Part shown: piece after piece, positions 1-12,179 of the stretch
Position numbering within the stretch: the first letter of the stretch is position 1
How the letters are laid out: every line of letters starts with the position of its first letter
NCBI GenBank assembly: GCA_949361645.1
Contig: OX442437.1
Coordinates: forward strand, 1,508,296 to 1,572,295
DNA from: Spongilla lacustris
Taxonomy: Eukaryota; Porifera; Demospongiae; Spongillida; Spongillidae
Length of the DNA stretch: 64,000 bases
Direction of reading: 5' to 3'
Program-made: the position numbers and the translations under genes
Notes under the pieces: generated by a model
What the model was told of the DNA's origin: nothing
Seen by the model: the letters and a program-made list of their open reading frames with translations, nothing else
Database searches by the model: none

Positions 1-313
1 GCATCAACTTTGTCCATGCCCATTTGGTGGGAGTGACTTAATAGGGTTGACCAGTTTGTCTACCTATCCAATGTGTGGCCCATAGCAAGATCCACTGCCC
101 TCACCGATGTGGCCATGCACATGGATGTGTCTTGCTGTTGCGTGTTTTGTGCAGAGTTTTGATGTCACATAGTTACAATGTAGGACCATATCATAAAGTA
201 ACATACATGTACTGGTCATTATGTTTTGTTTGAAGAATGTTATGGTGTTGTATGTAATTGATTTTATCACAGATTTAATTTTGCTTAACTTTGAGACTTG
301 TACAAAGGGCATA

Positions 314-371
314 GGTGTACACCATAGCTGGGTAGGTTATATGGTGTACACCATAGCTGGGTAGGTTATAT
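314..371. repeat. 29-bp unit tandemly duplicated
   Basis: Two head-to-tail identical 29-bp copies, each beginning with the palindrome GGTGTACACC. Too short to assign a function. Confidence 0.85.
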
Positions 372-439
372 ACAATCCTGTTACTAATCATCTCTACATC
401 GCTGATGTGTGCAGATCATGTTGCTTTTCTTCCCATCAG

Positions 440-595
440 CCCGGCCTGGACAGCTTCCCTCACCACGTGCAGACAGCAGGCCTCCACACCCTCTCCCAGT
501 TGCAGCTGGGTCAAGGGCTCCTTCTTGACCATCAGCTGTGCTCCACCACTGCTGGTGCTTACTGCGCCCCGCCTCCTTCAGTCCCTGTTGTCAGG
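440..595 (+). CDS. Putative internal coding exon of an unrecognised gene
   Basis: A GC-rich open stretch of exactly 52 codons lies between a good acceptor (tcttcccatcag) and a good donor (CAGG|gtgagg), phase 0 at the start and end. It encodes a Leu/Gln/His-rich peptide containing HTLSQLQLGQGLLLDHQLC. A second possible exon in compatible phase lies at 1937-2025, with acceptor ttactctag and donor CAAT|gtgagt; it is 29 codons plus two bases, open throughout. I do not recognise the protein, and no start or stop was found, so the rest of the gene would lie outside or be too diverged to see. The call rests on splice signals and composition only. It could equally be chance or a conserved non-coding stretch. 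Confidence 0.3.
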
Positions 596-609
596 GTGAG
601 GGGGTGTGG

Positions 610-1598
610 AAGGGATCACCTGACCATCATGCCCGGCTATAAAGATGCCGGGGGTACGTTGTTGTCTTGGGATGGTTGCCTGGGAGACATGGGTGGCTAT
701 GCATGGCCCTCATGTAGGCCAGGTGGTACACAATGTATGTGGCTGGTATGTGTCCTGTATGTGTATAAATTAAACAGTGATTAGTTTGAAAATGTCTATT
801 CACATAGTCCCGATGCAGAGTCATAAAAAGGGTTATCATTTTACACATGAGCAGTTGTAGAAGGCTGATGGGTGTGTTAGGGGTTAATGTCTGTTAATGA
901 TAAAGTCAATGCTCAGTTTGCCAGTTAATGACGCCCATATCAAGCAATGATTGGCCAACATAGTTTGCCCATGGGGGAGGGGGGTTAGGCATAGTAGCCA
1001 GCAGTGGAGAATGAAGAGCGCTGGCTCCCTACAACTGGGGAGCCAAGGGGTTAACGCTGGTTACCATAGTTCGGCCAGGGCAACCAACCATGACGCTGGT
1101 CATGGAGGTATGATAGTAGAGAAGCCCCAAGGGTGCCACCCAAGTGGATATAGATACCCCCAAAATAGTAGCTGAGTATCATGTTTGGTGCCAGGCCTGG
1201 TAGACATAAGAAGGTATACGTAGAGGCATACACCAGTGAGTACCGTGCTAGTGCAACTGCTGCAGTATCTGTGGATGAGGTCAGAGGCTAGCTCCTACCA
1301 AGCACCGTCGTGGCTACTGGGTAGGGCTATCCTGCTGTGCGTACAGATGTATTCATCACCTGTATCCAATCATCATCACCAATACTAAGGCTCACCATGT
1401 ATTCTCCCAAAACCTTAAACATTGTTTAGTACCTACATGTACACATGCACTATGAGTGCACTCAGAACCACTCACGGGAGAGGTGAACTAATGAATCATC
1501 CACTTGCATTCTATTGCACCTGTGGGTATTATTTTCTGTGTGTTGTTTGGGAGTTGGAAAGTGCCTGTAATGATTTACAGCTTTGTAAGCAGTACCCA
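610..1598. other. No supported gene
   Basis: Short overlapping ORFs on both strands without splice context or recognisable motifs. I see nothing to annotate. Confidence 0.5.
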
Positions 1599-1607
1599 GT
1601 AAATGAG

Positions 1608-1825
1608 TAGTCCAGTATAGCAGACCCTCGCATCGACAGAGGGTCTGGTAGGTTGCCTGTTCACGATTCGTACAAATTGGTTTCTGTTCATTAAAAAATA
1701 TTGCGTCGGGAATATGTAAATTGCCCGACGTAATAATTTTTAATGAACAGATACTAATCTGTACGACTCGAGAATAGGCAACCTACCAGACCTCCATCCA
1801 TGCGAGGGTCTGCTACACCGGACTA
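1608..1825. mobile_element. 218-bp foldback MITE with 9-bp target-site duplication (Mutator-like)
   Basis: The termini are inverted repeats beginning TAGTCC(A/G)GT(A/G)TAGCAGACC, and most of the element folds on itself. A perfect 9-bp direct repeat GTAAATGAG flanks it (1599-1607 and 1826-1834). No coding capacity. A 9-bp TSD is typical of the Mutator superfamily, but superfamily placement is inferred from TSD length alone. Confidence 0.85.
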
Positions 1826-2063
1826 GTAAATGAGAATAATGCACAAGGGAATAATTCATTTGTTTACCACTACGGCCCACAAGGCAGGATTCTGATATGG
1901 GGTTTTAGAGTTATCTTTCTGTTTCTCTTACTCTAGGTGAGAGATACTCTTCAGTTTCAATTTCTTCATACTCTCCCCATTCAAGGGTTCTGCCTAACCT
2001 CCTCCCCAGACTTGCCTTGGACAATGTGAGTTGCTACATGAGATAGTTAAATGTGAAGTTGTC

Positions 2064-2728
2064 GCAGCTGTGGAGTGTGTTAGTATTAGTTATGGAAGCT
2101 GTGGAGTGTGTTAGTATTAGTTAGGGCAGCTGTGGAATGTGTTAGTATTAGTTATGGAAGCTGTGGAGTGTGTTAGTATTAGTTAGGGCAGCTGCGGAGT
2201 GTGTTAGTATTAGTTAGGGCAGCTGTGGAGTGTGTTAGTATTAGTTACGGCAGCTGTGGAGTGTGTTAGTATTAGTTAGGGCAGCTGTGGAGTGTGTTAG
2301 TATTAGTTATGGAAGCTGTGGAGTGTGTTAGTATTAGTTAGGGCAGCTGCGGAGTGTGTTAGTATTAGTTAGGGCAGCTGTGGAGTGTGTTAGTATTAGT
2401 TAGGGCAGCAGTGGAGTGTGTTAGTATTAGTTAGGGCAGCTGTTGAGTGTGTCAGTATTAGTTAGGGCAGCTGTGGAGTGTGTTAGTATTAGTTAGGGCA
2501 GCTGTGGAGTGTGTTAGTATTAGTTAGGGCAGCTGTGGAGTGTGTTAGTATTAGTTAGGGCAGCTGTGGAGTGTGTTAGTATTAGTTAGGGCAGCTGTGG
2601 AGTGTGTTAGTATTAGTTAGGGCAGCAGTGGAGTGTGTTAGTATTAGTTAGGGCAGCTGTTGAGTGTGTCAGTATTAGTTAGGGCAGCTGTGGAGTGTGT
2701 CAGTATTAGTTAGGGCAGCTGTGGAGTA
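2064..2728. repeat. Minisatellite, 31-bp unit, about 21 copies
   Basis: Head-to-tail units of the form GCAGCTGTGGAGTGTGTTAG plus TATTAGTTAGG. Variants (tatggaag for agggcag, cagtgg for ctgtgg, gtgtcag for gtgttag) recur in the same order, so blocks of several units were duplicated together. Confidence 0.95.
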
Positions 2729-2988
2729 CATGTATGTTAGTATTCTGTATATTTGGTGATACCATTCTGGAACAGTGGTTTTTTTGGGACAGTTGCTATA
2801 AAAATGGTAAACCCTTTTTTCCCAAGTCTTCCAAAAATAAAAATTTGATTTTTTGTTAAAAAGGCACTGAATGTTTAATTAGTGGCCATAGCAGAGCTTT
2901 ATTGGAGGTTTATGAAATGTTTCAGGACAATTAAAGAAAAGGCAACATGATTGCATTGAAGTGTGTACAACTAATTAAATATTCATTG

Positions 2989-3135
2989 CCTTATGCCTCC
3001 ATGATGGGCAACCTTATGCCTCCATGATGGGCAATCTTATGCCTCCATGATGGGCAGCCTTATGCCTCCATGATGGGCAGCCTTATGCCTCCATGATGGG
3101 CAGGCAACCTTATGCCTCCATGATGGGCAACCTTA
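2989..3135. repeat. Short tandem array, about 23-bp unit, 6 copies
   Basis: Units of CCTTATGCCTCCATGATGGG followed by CA and A or G are repeated; one junction carries an extra GGCA. No gene is seen between 3136 and about 3640. Confidence 0.9.
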
Positions 3136-3639
3136 TACAGGCACGTTGGGATACATTAACTCAACCAGATCGATGTAGACAATAGCAATGTCAGCAGCAC
3201 CCATTTTGAATTTTTTTCAAGGCCATGTTGTAAGTAGTGTACAAAGTGGTGATGAACGTGAGAATAGTCTTCTTAGTGCTCCAATGGGATGAGCTATGGG
3301 CATGAAAGATGAGATCTCCTACTGCACCCATTTCATCCACCTCTTGTATGGCATTCCCCAGCCCCCATATTATCCCACATTTAGCCTTGATCCAGATGTC
3401 ATCCCAACAAGTTTGTTTAAATCAGTGCGTGTTTGCATACTATTCATGTGCGGATCCTTGATAACATGTAATGTGTTTACATAGCAATCGGGTGATGTTT
3501 GTTACCTAGACACATTATGTATACTGCGATTTTGACAAGTAGTGACAATTGTTAGGTACACCCAACAAATTTTGTTAATGTTGCTATGTTTAACTAGCAG
3601 CCTGATAATTAAGGTTTTGCTCTTGTAAGGTTAAAGATA

Positions 3640-5345
3640 AACCCCCCTTTTAACGATTAAATAGTATTAAAGAACACACACATACAGCAATCATACATAC
3701 ATGTATCACTAATAAATGGTTCAGACTACTTCAATGCATGATTGAGTAAAGAGAGGCCTCAAAGCCCAGGCCACTTCTCCACTTTACTCTGGAACCCCTT
3801 AGGCATAGGCTGGCTGCTCTGATGATGGCAAATGAAAGCCTTGCTCTGGTGTAGCCACATGTTTGTGCATAAGACTTTTTCCATTTGCTTGCAACACATG
3901 TGGCCATTCTCTTCAGGAAGTGCTCTGCTTCTCGATGAAGAAGTCCATCAACTGAAGTCACAAAGGGTGTAAAAGTACATGTACCTCTACGATCTTCCAC
4001 TGCTTGCTTGTAAATCCTCTTTTTGTCCTGAGCTCCTGATTCAAGAACTGATTCTGGCGAGTGATTGCTGTAGGATGGGGCATCTGTATCAGTAACCTTG
4101 AAGTCAAATAGCGGTTCTGCTTGAGGTTGCCAAACACCACGTACTCCCAAATCCAGCCTCAATCCTGAGTCACCTACTTATGTTCTAACAATTGGCTCTC
4201 TGACAACCTGTGTCCACACCTGTGCGGCAATATCTCCAATGCAATCACTGATCTCATTATGTCTCTGGATAACTAGGCCACCAACCTTACAGTCAAGAGC
4301 ATGATGTTAATGAGGCTCCACAACCATCACACTTTGAAGGTAGGTCTGTCGGGTCATGCATATAGCGAACCCCCAACCCATCTCTAAATTGAGCTGGAGA
4401 CAGGTCAAAGTGGCAGGTGGCGATTGGAAGGACAGATAACCATGCTGATGTTTTGCAGGGAATAGCTCTTGTAATGGCTCTGATGTGATCTGCATTAAAA
4501 TACTGTCAAGTACAGATTGGTAAGTCTCATCCTTGTTATTAGCATGGTGTTTTCTAGCAGCTCTATATGTTGTGCTGATCAAAGACATCAGTTCCTTTCA
4601 CTGCTTCAACTAACGCTTTAGTTCCTTGTCTGGATGTCTGGTAAGCTAAAGTTGCTGTCTTGGTGGGGTCAAAAATCCCTAGTGCTGCTAAAGATGTTGG
4701 TAAAGCAAACAAAGCCTCCTCTGCTTCAGTGACACCTGCACCAAGCATAGCTGGAAAGAATTGCTTCTTGATCTTCTTATTGAGTGGTGTAAAAGCATCT
4801 GCGCAGTCTGGTACAACTCTCTGGAGGAAGTCCCATTCACACTGCAAAGACTTTGTCAAAAATGGAAATGCTGCCTGGGGTGCCTTGACAGCAGCTTGGG
4901 ACAATTTATCCACACAGTCTACCCAAACATCAACCTTTTCTCTGGCAAATTTCACACAATATTCCATTTCACCAACCACACCTCCAAGAAAGCGATGTCC
5001 AGTAACGACTTTCACTCCCATATTTTGAAAGGTACTCTTGGCAATTTCCCCATACTTAGATGCTACTACCACCACACTCTTAGTGGGTTCTGGGAAATAA
5101 CCATAAGTAGGACCTCGTTCGATCAGAAGATCCAGCCAGGAATGAATTGATTTCAATGGTCCAGCACATGCAGAATCATCAGCACACCAGCTCTGTCGAT
5201 ATTGTTCTCTGCAGCGAAGAGAGTTCACCAGTGGCATCATTGCTACAGCATATAGCAACATGGACAAAGGGTCACCCTGCATTACTCCCTCTCTGTTGTA
5301 AAGGAACTCCTCAGAATTTCGTAACGGCAACTTTCATCTAAGTAG
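3640..5345 (-). pseudogene. 5'-truncated, frameshifted LINE-like reverse transcriptase (copy 1)
   Basis: On the minus strand the longest open part (5330-4563) carries the RT signature GVMQGDPLSMLLYAVA followed by the catalytic box WCADDSACAG (usually YADD). Downstream comes the conserved thumb/connector region (GPTYGYFPEPTKS, HRFLGGVVGEME, FFPAMLGAG, ALFALPTSLAALGI). The frame then breaks near 4565 and again before 4162. The 3' part encodes a His/Cys-type GGLVIQRHNEISD motif and a C-terminal domain with RLDLGVRGVW, LFDFKV and KKRIYKQ, whose D...D...K spacing suggests a PD-(D/E)XK nuclease (inference). The N-terminal part of RT and anything upstream are missing, as expected for 5' truncation by target-primed reverse transcription. 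Related copies lie at 29215-29501 and 44042-46520. The clade is not assigned. Confidence 0.8.
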
Positions 5346-5744
5346 TGCTCAATTGTAAAAACACATATATGTTTTCTAATGAATTTAAATTTGAAATATG
5401 TAATAATGTTGTGCTCTTTATTACTAACCTCATCTGAAAGCAGGCAGGTGCATAGGGATGCACAAACAAGTAAATGTTCACTCCTCGCAGCTGCAAAGAG
5501 GTCTATAATTGGAGCCAAAAAAATGACTGAAACCTATTGATCAGAAAGTGTCAATGTGGAGTTACGATCTATTTTTGGCTCAGATTATGGACTGCTTTGC
5601 ATAGTGTGGTTGTCTTTATGTGATGCGTACATGTATGTCCTTAGCTGTAGTAGTTTATAAGAGTGACAATTTATTGGCATTAATCGATAAATGGCGGCAT
5701 TGCAATATATCTTTGAAAGCATGTTTAATTTTATTATTTACATA

Positions 5745-6568
5745 TGGGAAAGTTTACGAGAAAAGGGACCTAGCGTTTATTATAAAAAAGTATAATAAAA
5801 ATGCATTACGTTTGATTTGCTATAACTTCCGAACAGTTAACGCTATCAACTTCCTATTTTCAACACTTCATACTGCACCATTTCTCTATGGTAAAATATA
5901 TTTTGGAGTCTTGCACTTGCTCCGTGTCAGTATTGCAACGTTCGATACCCCACTGGGTTCAAACCCGCCATAACTTTCGGTAGGAGTAATCAATTCGCTT
6001 CAAATTCGGTTTGTAGGTAGAGAGGTCCTATACCTATCGATTTGTTCTGTTCGTTGATTTTTATGCCATCCATTACGGAGATACAGTTGAACAAACTATG
6101 TGCCCATTTTCGCGCTCGATTCGCGCCAATGATTTGGGCAAATTGCGTTCCGCTCAATGTATGGGGAGGCGGGGATTATAACATTGGCGCGAATCAAGCG
6201 GGAAAACGTGCACGTAGTTTGTTCAACTGTATCTCCGTAACGGATGGCATAAAAATTAACGAACAGAACAAACCGATAGGTATAGGACCTCTCTACCTAC
6301 AAACCGAATTTGAAGCGAATTGATTACTCCAACCGAAAGTTATGGCGGGTTTGAACCCAGTGGGGTATCGAACGTTGCAATACTGACACGGAGCAAGTGC
6401 AAGACTCCAAAATGTATTTTACCATAGAGAAATGGTGCAGTATGAAGTGTTGAAAATAGGAAGTTGGTAGCGTTAACTGTTCGGAAGTTATAGCAAATCA
6501 AACGTAATGCATTTTTGTTATACTTTTTCATAATACACGCTAGGTCCCTTTTCTCGTAAACTTTCCCA
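5745..6568. mobile_element. 824-bp foldback element, TA target, Tc1/mariner-type ends (shared-core family)
   Basis: Arms of roughly 390 bp are near-perfect inverted repeats, starting TGGGAAAGTTTACGAGAAAA at the left and ending with its complement at the right. Both ends abut TA (5743-5744 and 6569-6570). The centre contains TTCGCGCCAATG...CATTGGCGCGAA and the GTTACGGAGATACAGTTGAA box also found in the elements at 7867 and 11347. ORFs of 82-117 codons simply read through the arms and do not resemble a transposase. Confidence 0.85.
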
Positions 6569-6608
6569 TATAATGCCATAACATTCAAAAAAGGAATAAT
6601 TGCAATAC

Positions 6609-6712
6609 GATAGTATACTGTGACGGGATAGTATACTGTGACGGGGATAGTATACTGTGACGGGGATAGTATACTGTGACGGGGATAGTATACTGTGACG
6701 GGGATAGTATAC
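6609..6712. repeat. 19-bp tandem repeat, about 5.5 copies
   Basis: GATAGTATACTGTGACGGG is repeated immediately outside the foldback element. The unit contains the palindrome AGTATACT. Confidence 0.9.
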
Positions 6713-6719
6713 TAAATAT

Positions 6720-7864
6720 TAAGTTTTATATAAAGTGCCCGTTAAAGATAAAGAAACGCGCATACACTAGGGATGCTATGTACCACTAAACAAAGGCTAC
6801 TGCCCTACAAATTTATAATCTCGGCTTATAAACGACTGTGTAGAATGTCATGAATCGCTTATTTACAGCACCATCCCTTGCTGGACCCGACAAGCAATCA
6901 TCAAGCAGTATATCGGTATGTCTTTGCACTGTAGTGGGTAACGAAACCCCTTGCCTGGCATGCAAATCGATGACACTGTTTATTTTACCAGGCTTTAAAT
7001 CCAAACTATGTACTCTAGGTTATATGCTGCATTTCATAACTATCCATCTTAAAGATAATACATGTAGTTGGGCCACTTCTGAAAAGCAAAGTCACATGAT
7101 AGGGTACCATTTTTATTGGTCATTTGCAAGTAAGTTCAAAACAATACAAGTACATTGTATAGGCAAGCAGTTATAATATTATACATACAATTTAGCCCAC
7201 TAACACCCTGCCCTTGTACTGCTTAATGTACAAATGTATGACTTACATGTACATTTGCAGAGGAAATAAAAATCAAATATTCACATACTGCGTACTATAT
7301 GTATTCAATTACTCTTGCTATATCACTTCATCTCTCACCTTGTGGTTTTGCAGCTGTTTGGTGTATGCATATATGATGACATCGACTACCCTCCCAGTTA
7401 GTAATTTGCAGCATTACTATTAAAGCACCCTATCTTACCAGCGAGACATGGGAGCGACTGCTAGGTACATGTAGTACAATTTCATAACAGCTTTTAAAAA
7501 TCACAAAATGGAATTTCAACATTACACTGCTAGCCCAGAGATGGAACTGCTCATTGCTTTCATGAAACTATACACATTAATAAAAGCTGCCCTGGTGATA
7601 ATTGAAATCATCACCATGTTAAGGGCCCAAAGAGTCAAGTGAACAATATTATTAATAATGTTTGTACATGCATCATGTACTCCACTGTAACTACTGAGTA
7701 TATGAGCTTTCTGCACTCCACCACATGAGCAGCAGAGCTCTATTGTGACCACCCCATTGGGCAGTGAGGGGTAGGGTGGATGAGTGGGAAGGTATGGTGG
7801 ATGTGAGGGATAAGGTGGAAGAAGTGGGAGGGTGGTAGATGAGTGGGGGTTGATGTTGTGATGA
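6720..7864. other. No supported gene
   Basis: AT-rich sequence with short ORFs that lack splice context. 7750-7860 is purine-rich. Nothing further seen. Confidence 0.5.
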
Positions 7865-7866
7865 TA

Positions 7867-8641
7867 TGGGACAGTGTTCCTTCTGAGTTATAAGAATTTA
7901 TCACTATAAAACTCTGTGTTGGACAAAACAGTATATCTTAGTAATGGTACAACCTTTTTTCTTTCAAATTTCGTACACTTGTTCCCACATCATCTCTCCA
8001 TGTGGAAATCTATTTTGGTGGTCTAATTGTTTTCCACGCCGTGAGTGCAAATATTGCTAATCCATTGGGTTTGAATTCCCCTTTTCTCCATGTCTGAGTG
8101 TTGAAAATTCAGGATTTACAAGTAAGGAGTCCTATACCTATTTGTATGTCATCCGTTGAGTTGATCAAACTACATGCACATGCAGGTTTCCCGTTTGATT
8201 CACACCAATGATATAATCACCACCTCCCCATACACTGAGCGGGACATGATTTGCCCAAAGCATTGGCGCGAGTCAAGCGGGAACACATGCATGTAGTTTG
8301 ATCAACTCTATTTCCGTAACGGATGACATACATGTACAAATTAACGAACAGAACAAATCAATAGGTATAGGACTTCTCTATACACTTTCCGAATTTGACA
8401 CGTTTTACATGAAGAAATGAGGAATACTAACCCGTTGGATTAGTAATCTTTGCACTCTTGGCATAAAAAATATTTAGAGCATCAAAATCGATTTCCACAT
8501 AGAGAGATGATGTGTACGAAATTTGAAAGGAAAATGTACCATTATGAAGATATACTGTTTTGTTCAACGTAGAATTTTTATAGTGATAAAGTTTACAACC
8601 CAGAAGCGCCCAGAAGGGCGATTTTGCTGGACACTGTCCCA
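7867..8641. mobile_element. 775-bp foldback element, TA target (shared-core family)
   Basis: Ends are TGGGACAGTGT...ACACTGTCCCA, flanked by TA at 7865-7866 and 8642-8643. Its arms are more diverged than in the copy at 11347 (an early stretch reads TTCCTTCTGAG instead of TCCAGCAAAAT), but the order of boxes is the same: ATCACTATAAA, AAATTTCGTACACTTGTTCCC, GTTCTGTTCGTTAA-type and AATTGGCGCGAA-type blocks. No transposase. Confidence 0.8.
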
Positions 8642-9080
8642 TATGCGTGTACATGTATATATGTATAATTATGTATTTGGTTCTTTGTGCAGTTGAAGAA
8701 ATCTCATTGGCACCAACCGTATGGAAGGTCACGTTACTTCTCCACAGAACACAGGGATTCCTTCTGTATTTCTAATGGAGCCCATTGAGGTGGCTTTGCT
8801 TGGTCAGGGCTAGTTGTTACTGGAACAGATGGTACTAAGCGCATGTTGTCAACACACATCTGTGGACTTTCAAAGGATTCAGTTACATTCTGTTTACATT
8901 AATAATTATATTATTTTGTCTGACAAGAGGGCAAGAAGTGTCAATGGGTGAAGAGCTGCCAAAAGATACATCAGCAATTGATTTGCCCTACCACCAAAGC
9001 CAAAGGCTGCTAACGGATACTGGCCATTAATCCAATGGCCTAATGGAGCTACTGCCCTGGCCTGGGGCCTGTAACCTTTT

Positions 9081-9105
9081 GGGGGGGGGGGGGGGGGGGG
9101 GGGGG
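9081..9105. repeat. Uninterrupted poly-G tract (25 G)
   Basis: Twenty-five consecutive G in block A. The corresponding block B site (28406-28429) also has a long G run, preceded by a T tract. Confidence 0.95.
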
Positions 9106-9420
9106 TTAAGTATGATTGGTTAATATTAACATTTCCTTGAATACCTGTAGTAATATTGTATCAAATCCATGCATGTGTATTTAGGCAACCAGGGACCCTG
9201 GTAATTTTAATCCAGAATCAAATGGGTTACATCAATCAGCTGTAAAGTTTGTACCAGACACAACAGTTGTGAAAGTAAAGCTTGGATGTTCGTACAAAAA
9301 AAAAAGGTAGTACTAAATAGGCTTATCACTGCCTAATCATAGGATGACCATTTTGTAAGACATAATATTTAATTGGTAGCAGTCATTTTGTGAAATATGT
9401 ATAATGCATATTTACATATG

Positions 9421-9624
9421 TTAAGTGGAGGGGCTTGAGCTGGTTAGTGGCCATGTTTTATAATCTTTTTCTACAGATCTACTGTAGTATACAATTGCAT
9501 GTTCCCCACCTGTTGGATCTATTTGACTCAGGACTGCTCCAACTGCAGGCTGTGACCTGGCTGTCTGATAGCAAAATAAAAGGGGAAGGCTAACAGCCCT
9601 CTGGTGGGAGGGTGTCATGGACAA
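9421..9624 (-). pseudogene. Ty3/gypsy RNase H fragment (block A)
   Basis: The minus-strand frame contains VGAVLSQIDPTGGEHAIVYY followed by SRSVEKDYKTW. This matches the RNase H region after RT in Ty3/gypsy polymerases (compare GAVLSQVNDD...VIAYASRSLS in the intact element at 54-58 kb). Nothing recognisable of RT or integrase flanks it. The matching site in block B (about 28745-28950) has the same core but a stop after YYSR, so the fragment predates the duplication. Confidence 0.7.
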
Positions 9625-10429
9625 TAAAGTCAGGCAGACCTTGGAGGGATCCCCATTAGCAACTGCATAGCCTTACCAGGAACTGGCATGCTTGCATTCT
9701 TAATGACTTTGGCCTTTCCTGTATACTACTGATTTTAATCCCCTTTTCAGGTGGGGGTGGGGAGGAGGTACTGTTGCTTTTGGGTGAGCCTAAGGTTGCC
9801 TTTCTCTTCACAGTTTGATTTCAGGTGCATAATTAATTTGTGGATCTCTTGGGGTCCACAAATTAGTTAACAGCAGTCATTAATGGCAATAATTGTATTA
9901 CAATGTACTTTACCAACCCTGGTCTTACTGGTTAAGTCAATGTATAACAATGAGGTGATGTGGGCAGACCACAAGAACAATATACAGCTATGGATTGGAT
10001 CAATGGTCGTGTACCAGGGGTGTAGGTCATGTTGTTATTGTTATTGTTTAACCTTTACAGTCTTGATTGATCTGAAGGACTCTGATAACGCCTATAAAAG
10101 AATTGGCAATCATTCTAGGATCTGCCTTTAGAATTTAGTATTCTAGATTCCACCCACCCCCATGCCCACACTAGATAATAAACCTGATGATCACATCTGA
10201 AGATCACATCTGGTGATCACACCACAAGATGATAAATCTGTTAACAGCACAACAATGTCAAGTCCCACCCCTAGCAGTCCTGTGTTATGGTTTTGTGGTA
10301 CAAAATCATGAACTTGGACAGAGGCTTGGGGAGGAGGGGGGGGGGGGGTGCTAATGGGGTCAACCTCCTCACTGCAATGTATAATGACTGCTAATGTAAT
10401 TCATGCTTACCTGCCCCTGTGCTAGCTAT

Positions 10430-10612
10430 GGGTTGGATCCAGCGAATATCAAGTTATATGACATCATCAGAAGAGGTAGGTCTCCTTGCGAACCAAGTTT
10501 GCACTTCAGGATGTTGTGGACCTTAGAGAGAACAAGTGGGTACCACCATACCACTGGATCCCCAGTGTGTACCATACAGACCACTGTGTGTCAACATGCA
10601 GACTAATATTAA
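10430..10612 (+). pseudogene. Remnant of an unrecognised coding exon (block A)
   Basis: After an acceptor-like CTGTGCTAG the sequence encodes YGLDPANIK, then an indel shifts the frame relative to block B. Further on A reads DLRENKWVPPYHWIPSV where B (30029-30207) reads DVVDLSKNK and stops. The two copies complement each other as if descended from one longer exon. I do not recognise the family. Confidence 0.35.
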
Positions 10613-11346
10613 AAAAAAAAAAAAATGATAGTCATTAAATTTGTTGCATGTACAATTGGTAATTGAAAAACTCTGCTCCCATACAACGAGATGGATGAAC
10701 AGTGATGCAATGACAACATTATGATGTAGAGGTCAAACAATAACAACATGAGTGGTAGCCATGGCTACATGCGTGTACCCATAAGACCATGCACACGGCA
10801 CATAGAACATCGTTAAATACAGCATCAAATCACATTCCAATTCAGCCACTAAGAGAGTTTCCCGTGTATATACAAATAGTACCAGTATATCATTTGTGAG
10901 TATAATTGGGTCTCCATGGCTCATCTGTATCAATACTCAATAGTGCTTCCAGTTGAGATTGCCAAACATGCATGCACTCAAGCCTCCTCTCATTTATAAG
11001 GTTGTCAAAAGCCTAGCCTAAATTTCAAGTCCTAAAAAATACAACAATCGAAGTCCATGACAGCATCGAGGAAGCATATATTCTGATCAGATGTAGCGGT
11101 CAAAATTAATATCGCGGTCCATGTAATTATAAGTAATAGAGAACTTTTTTCATCTGCAATATTCGACGGAGACAGGGTCGGCCGGTCACAGAGCGAATCA
11201 AACCGGGGACTATAGAAGGCAAAGTTTTCCCCTGATTTTATCAATGTTTAGGGGTTTAATTTTTCAAGTTAAATTGTAGCATCCACGTTGATTTTTATGC
11301 ACTGAAATCTGTGGGAAATGAGACATCCAAAACCATTTTAAACATA

Positions 11347-12179
11347 TGGGACAGTGTCCAGCAAAATCGGGCTTGTGGAGTTATTAATTTATCACTATAA
11401 AAATTGCTTGTTGTACTAAACAACACATCTTCGCGACGGTACTACCTTTTCCTTTCAAATTTCGTACACTTGTTCCCACACCATTTCTCTGTGTGATAAT
11501 CGATTTTTGTGATCTACGCCTTTTCCGTGCCGTGGATACAACAATCGTTAACTCCGCGGGTTAGAAAATTAGAAATCCACATTTCTCCACGTACGAGTGT
11601 TGAAAACGTGTCAAATTCGGAGTGTGCATAGAGGAGTCCTTTAGCTATTGATTTGTTCTGTTCGTTAGTTTCTGAATCATCCGTTACGGAGATACAGTTG
11701 AGCAAACTACAGGCACATTTTCCCGCTTGATTCGCGCCAATGTTATAATCACCGCCTTCCCATTCACTGAGCGGGACGCGATTTGCCAAAATCATTGGCG
11801 CGAATCAAGCGGGATAACGTGCCCGTAGTTTGCTCAACTGTATCTCCGTAACGGATGATATAGAAATTAACGAACAGAACAAATCAATAGCTACAGGACT
11901 CCTCTATGTGCAACCCGAATTTGACGCGTTTTCAACACTCGTACGTAGAAAAATGAGGAATTCTAACCCGCGGGGTTAACGATTGTTGTATCCACGGCAC
12001 GGAAAATGTGTAGATTACAAAAATCGATTTTCGCACAGAGAAAAGGTGTGGGAACAAGTGTACGAAATTTGAATAGAGAAGCTTGTACCGTTGCGAAGAT
12101 GTGCTGTTAAGTGTAACGTGCAATTTTTATAGTGATAAAATTATAACCCCACAAGCCCGATTTTGCTGGACACTGTCCA
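11347..12179. mobile_element. 833-bp foldback element, TA target (shared-core family); absent from block B
   Basis: Termini are TGGGACAGTGTCCAGCAAAA and its complement (right end lacks one G/C pair), flanked by TA at 11345-11346 and 12180-12181. Arms run nearly the full length; the centre holds the GGCGCGAATCAAGCGGGA box. Block B has an uninterrupted site at about 30955 (aacatatatatattt), so insertion followed the duplication, or excision was clean. Confidence 0.92.

Noticed and set aside
2064..2728. Array of regular repeats considered as CRISPR-like
   Set aside because: Units are head-to-tail with no unique spacers, and the DNA is eukaryotic.
5620..6588. ORFs of 82-117 codons with related sequence on opposite strands
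   Set aside because: They are mirror readings of the two arms of one foldback element.
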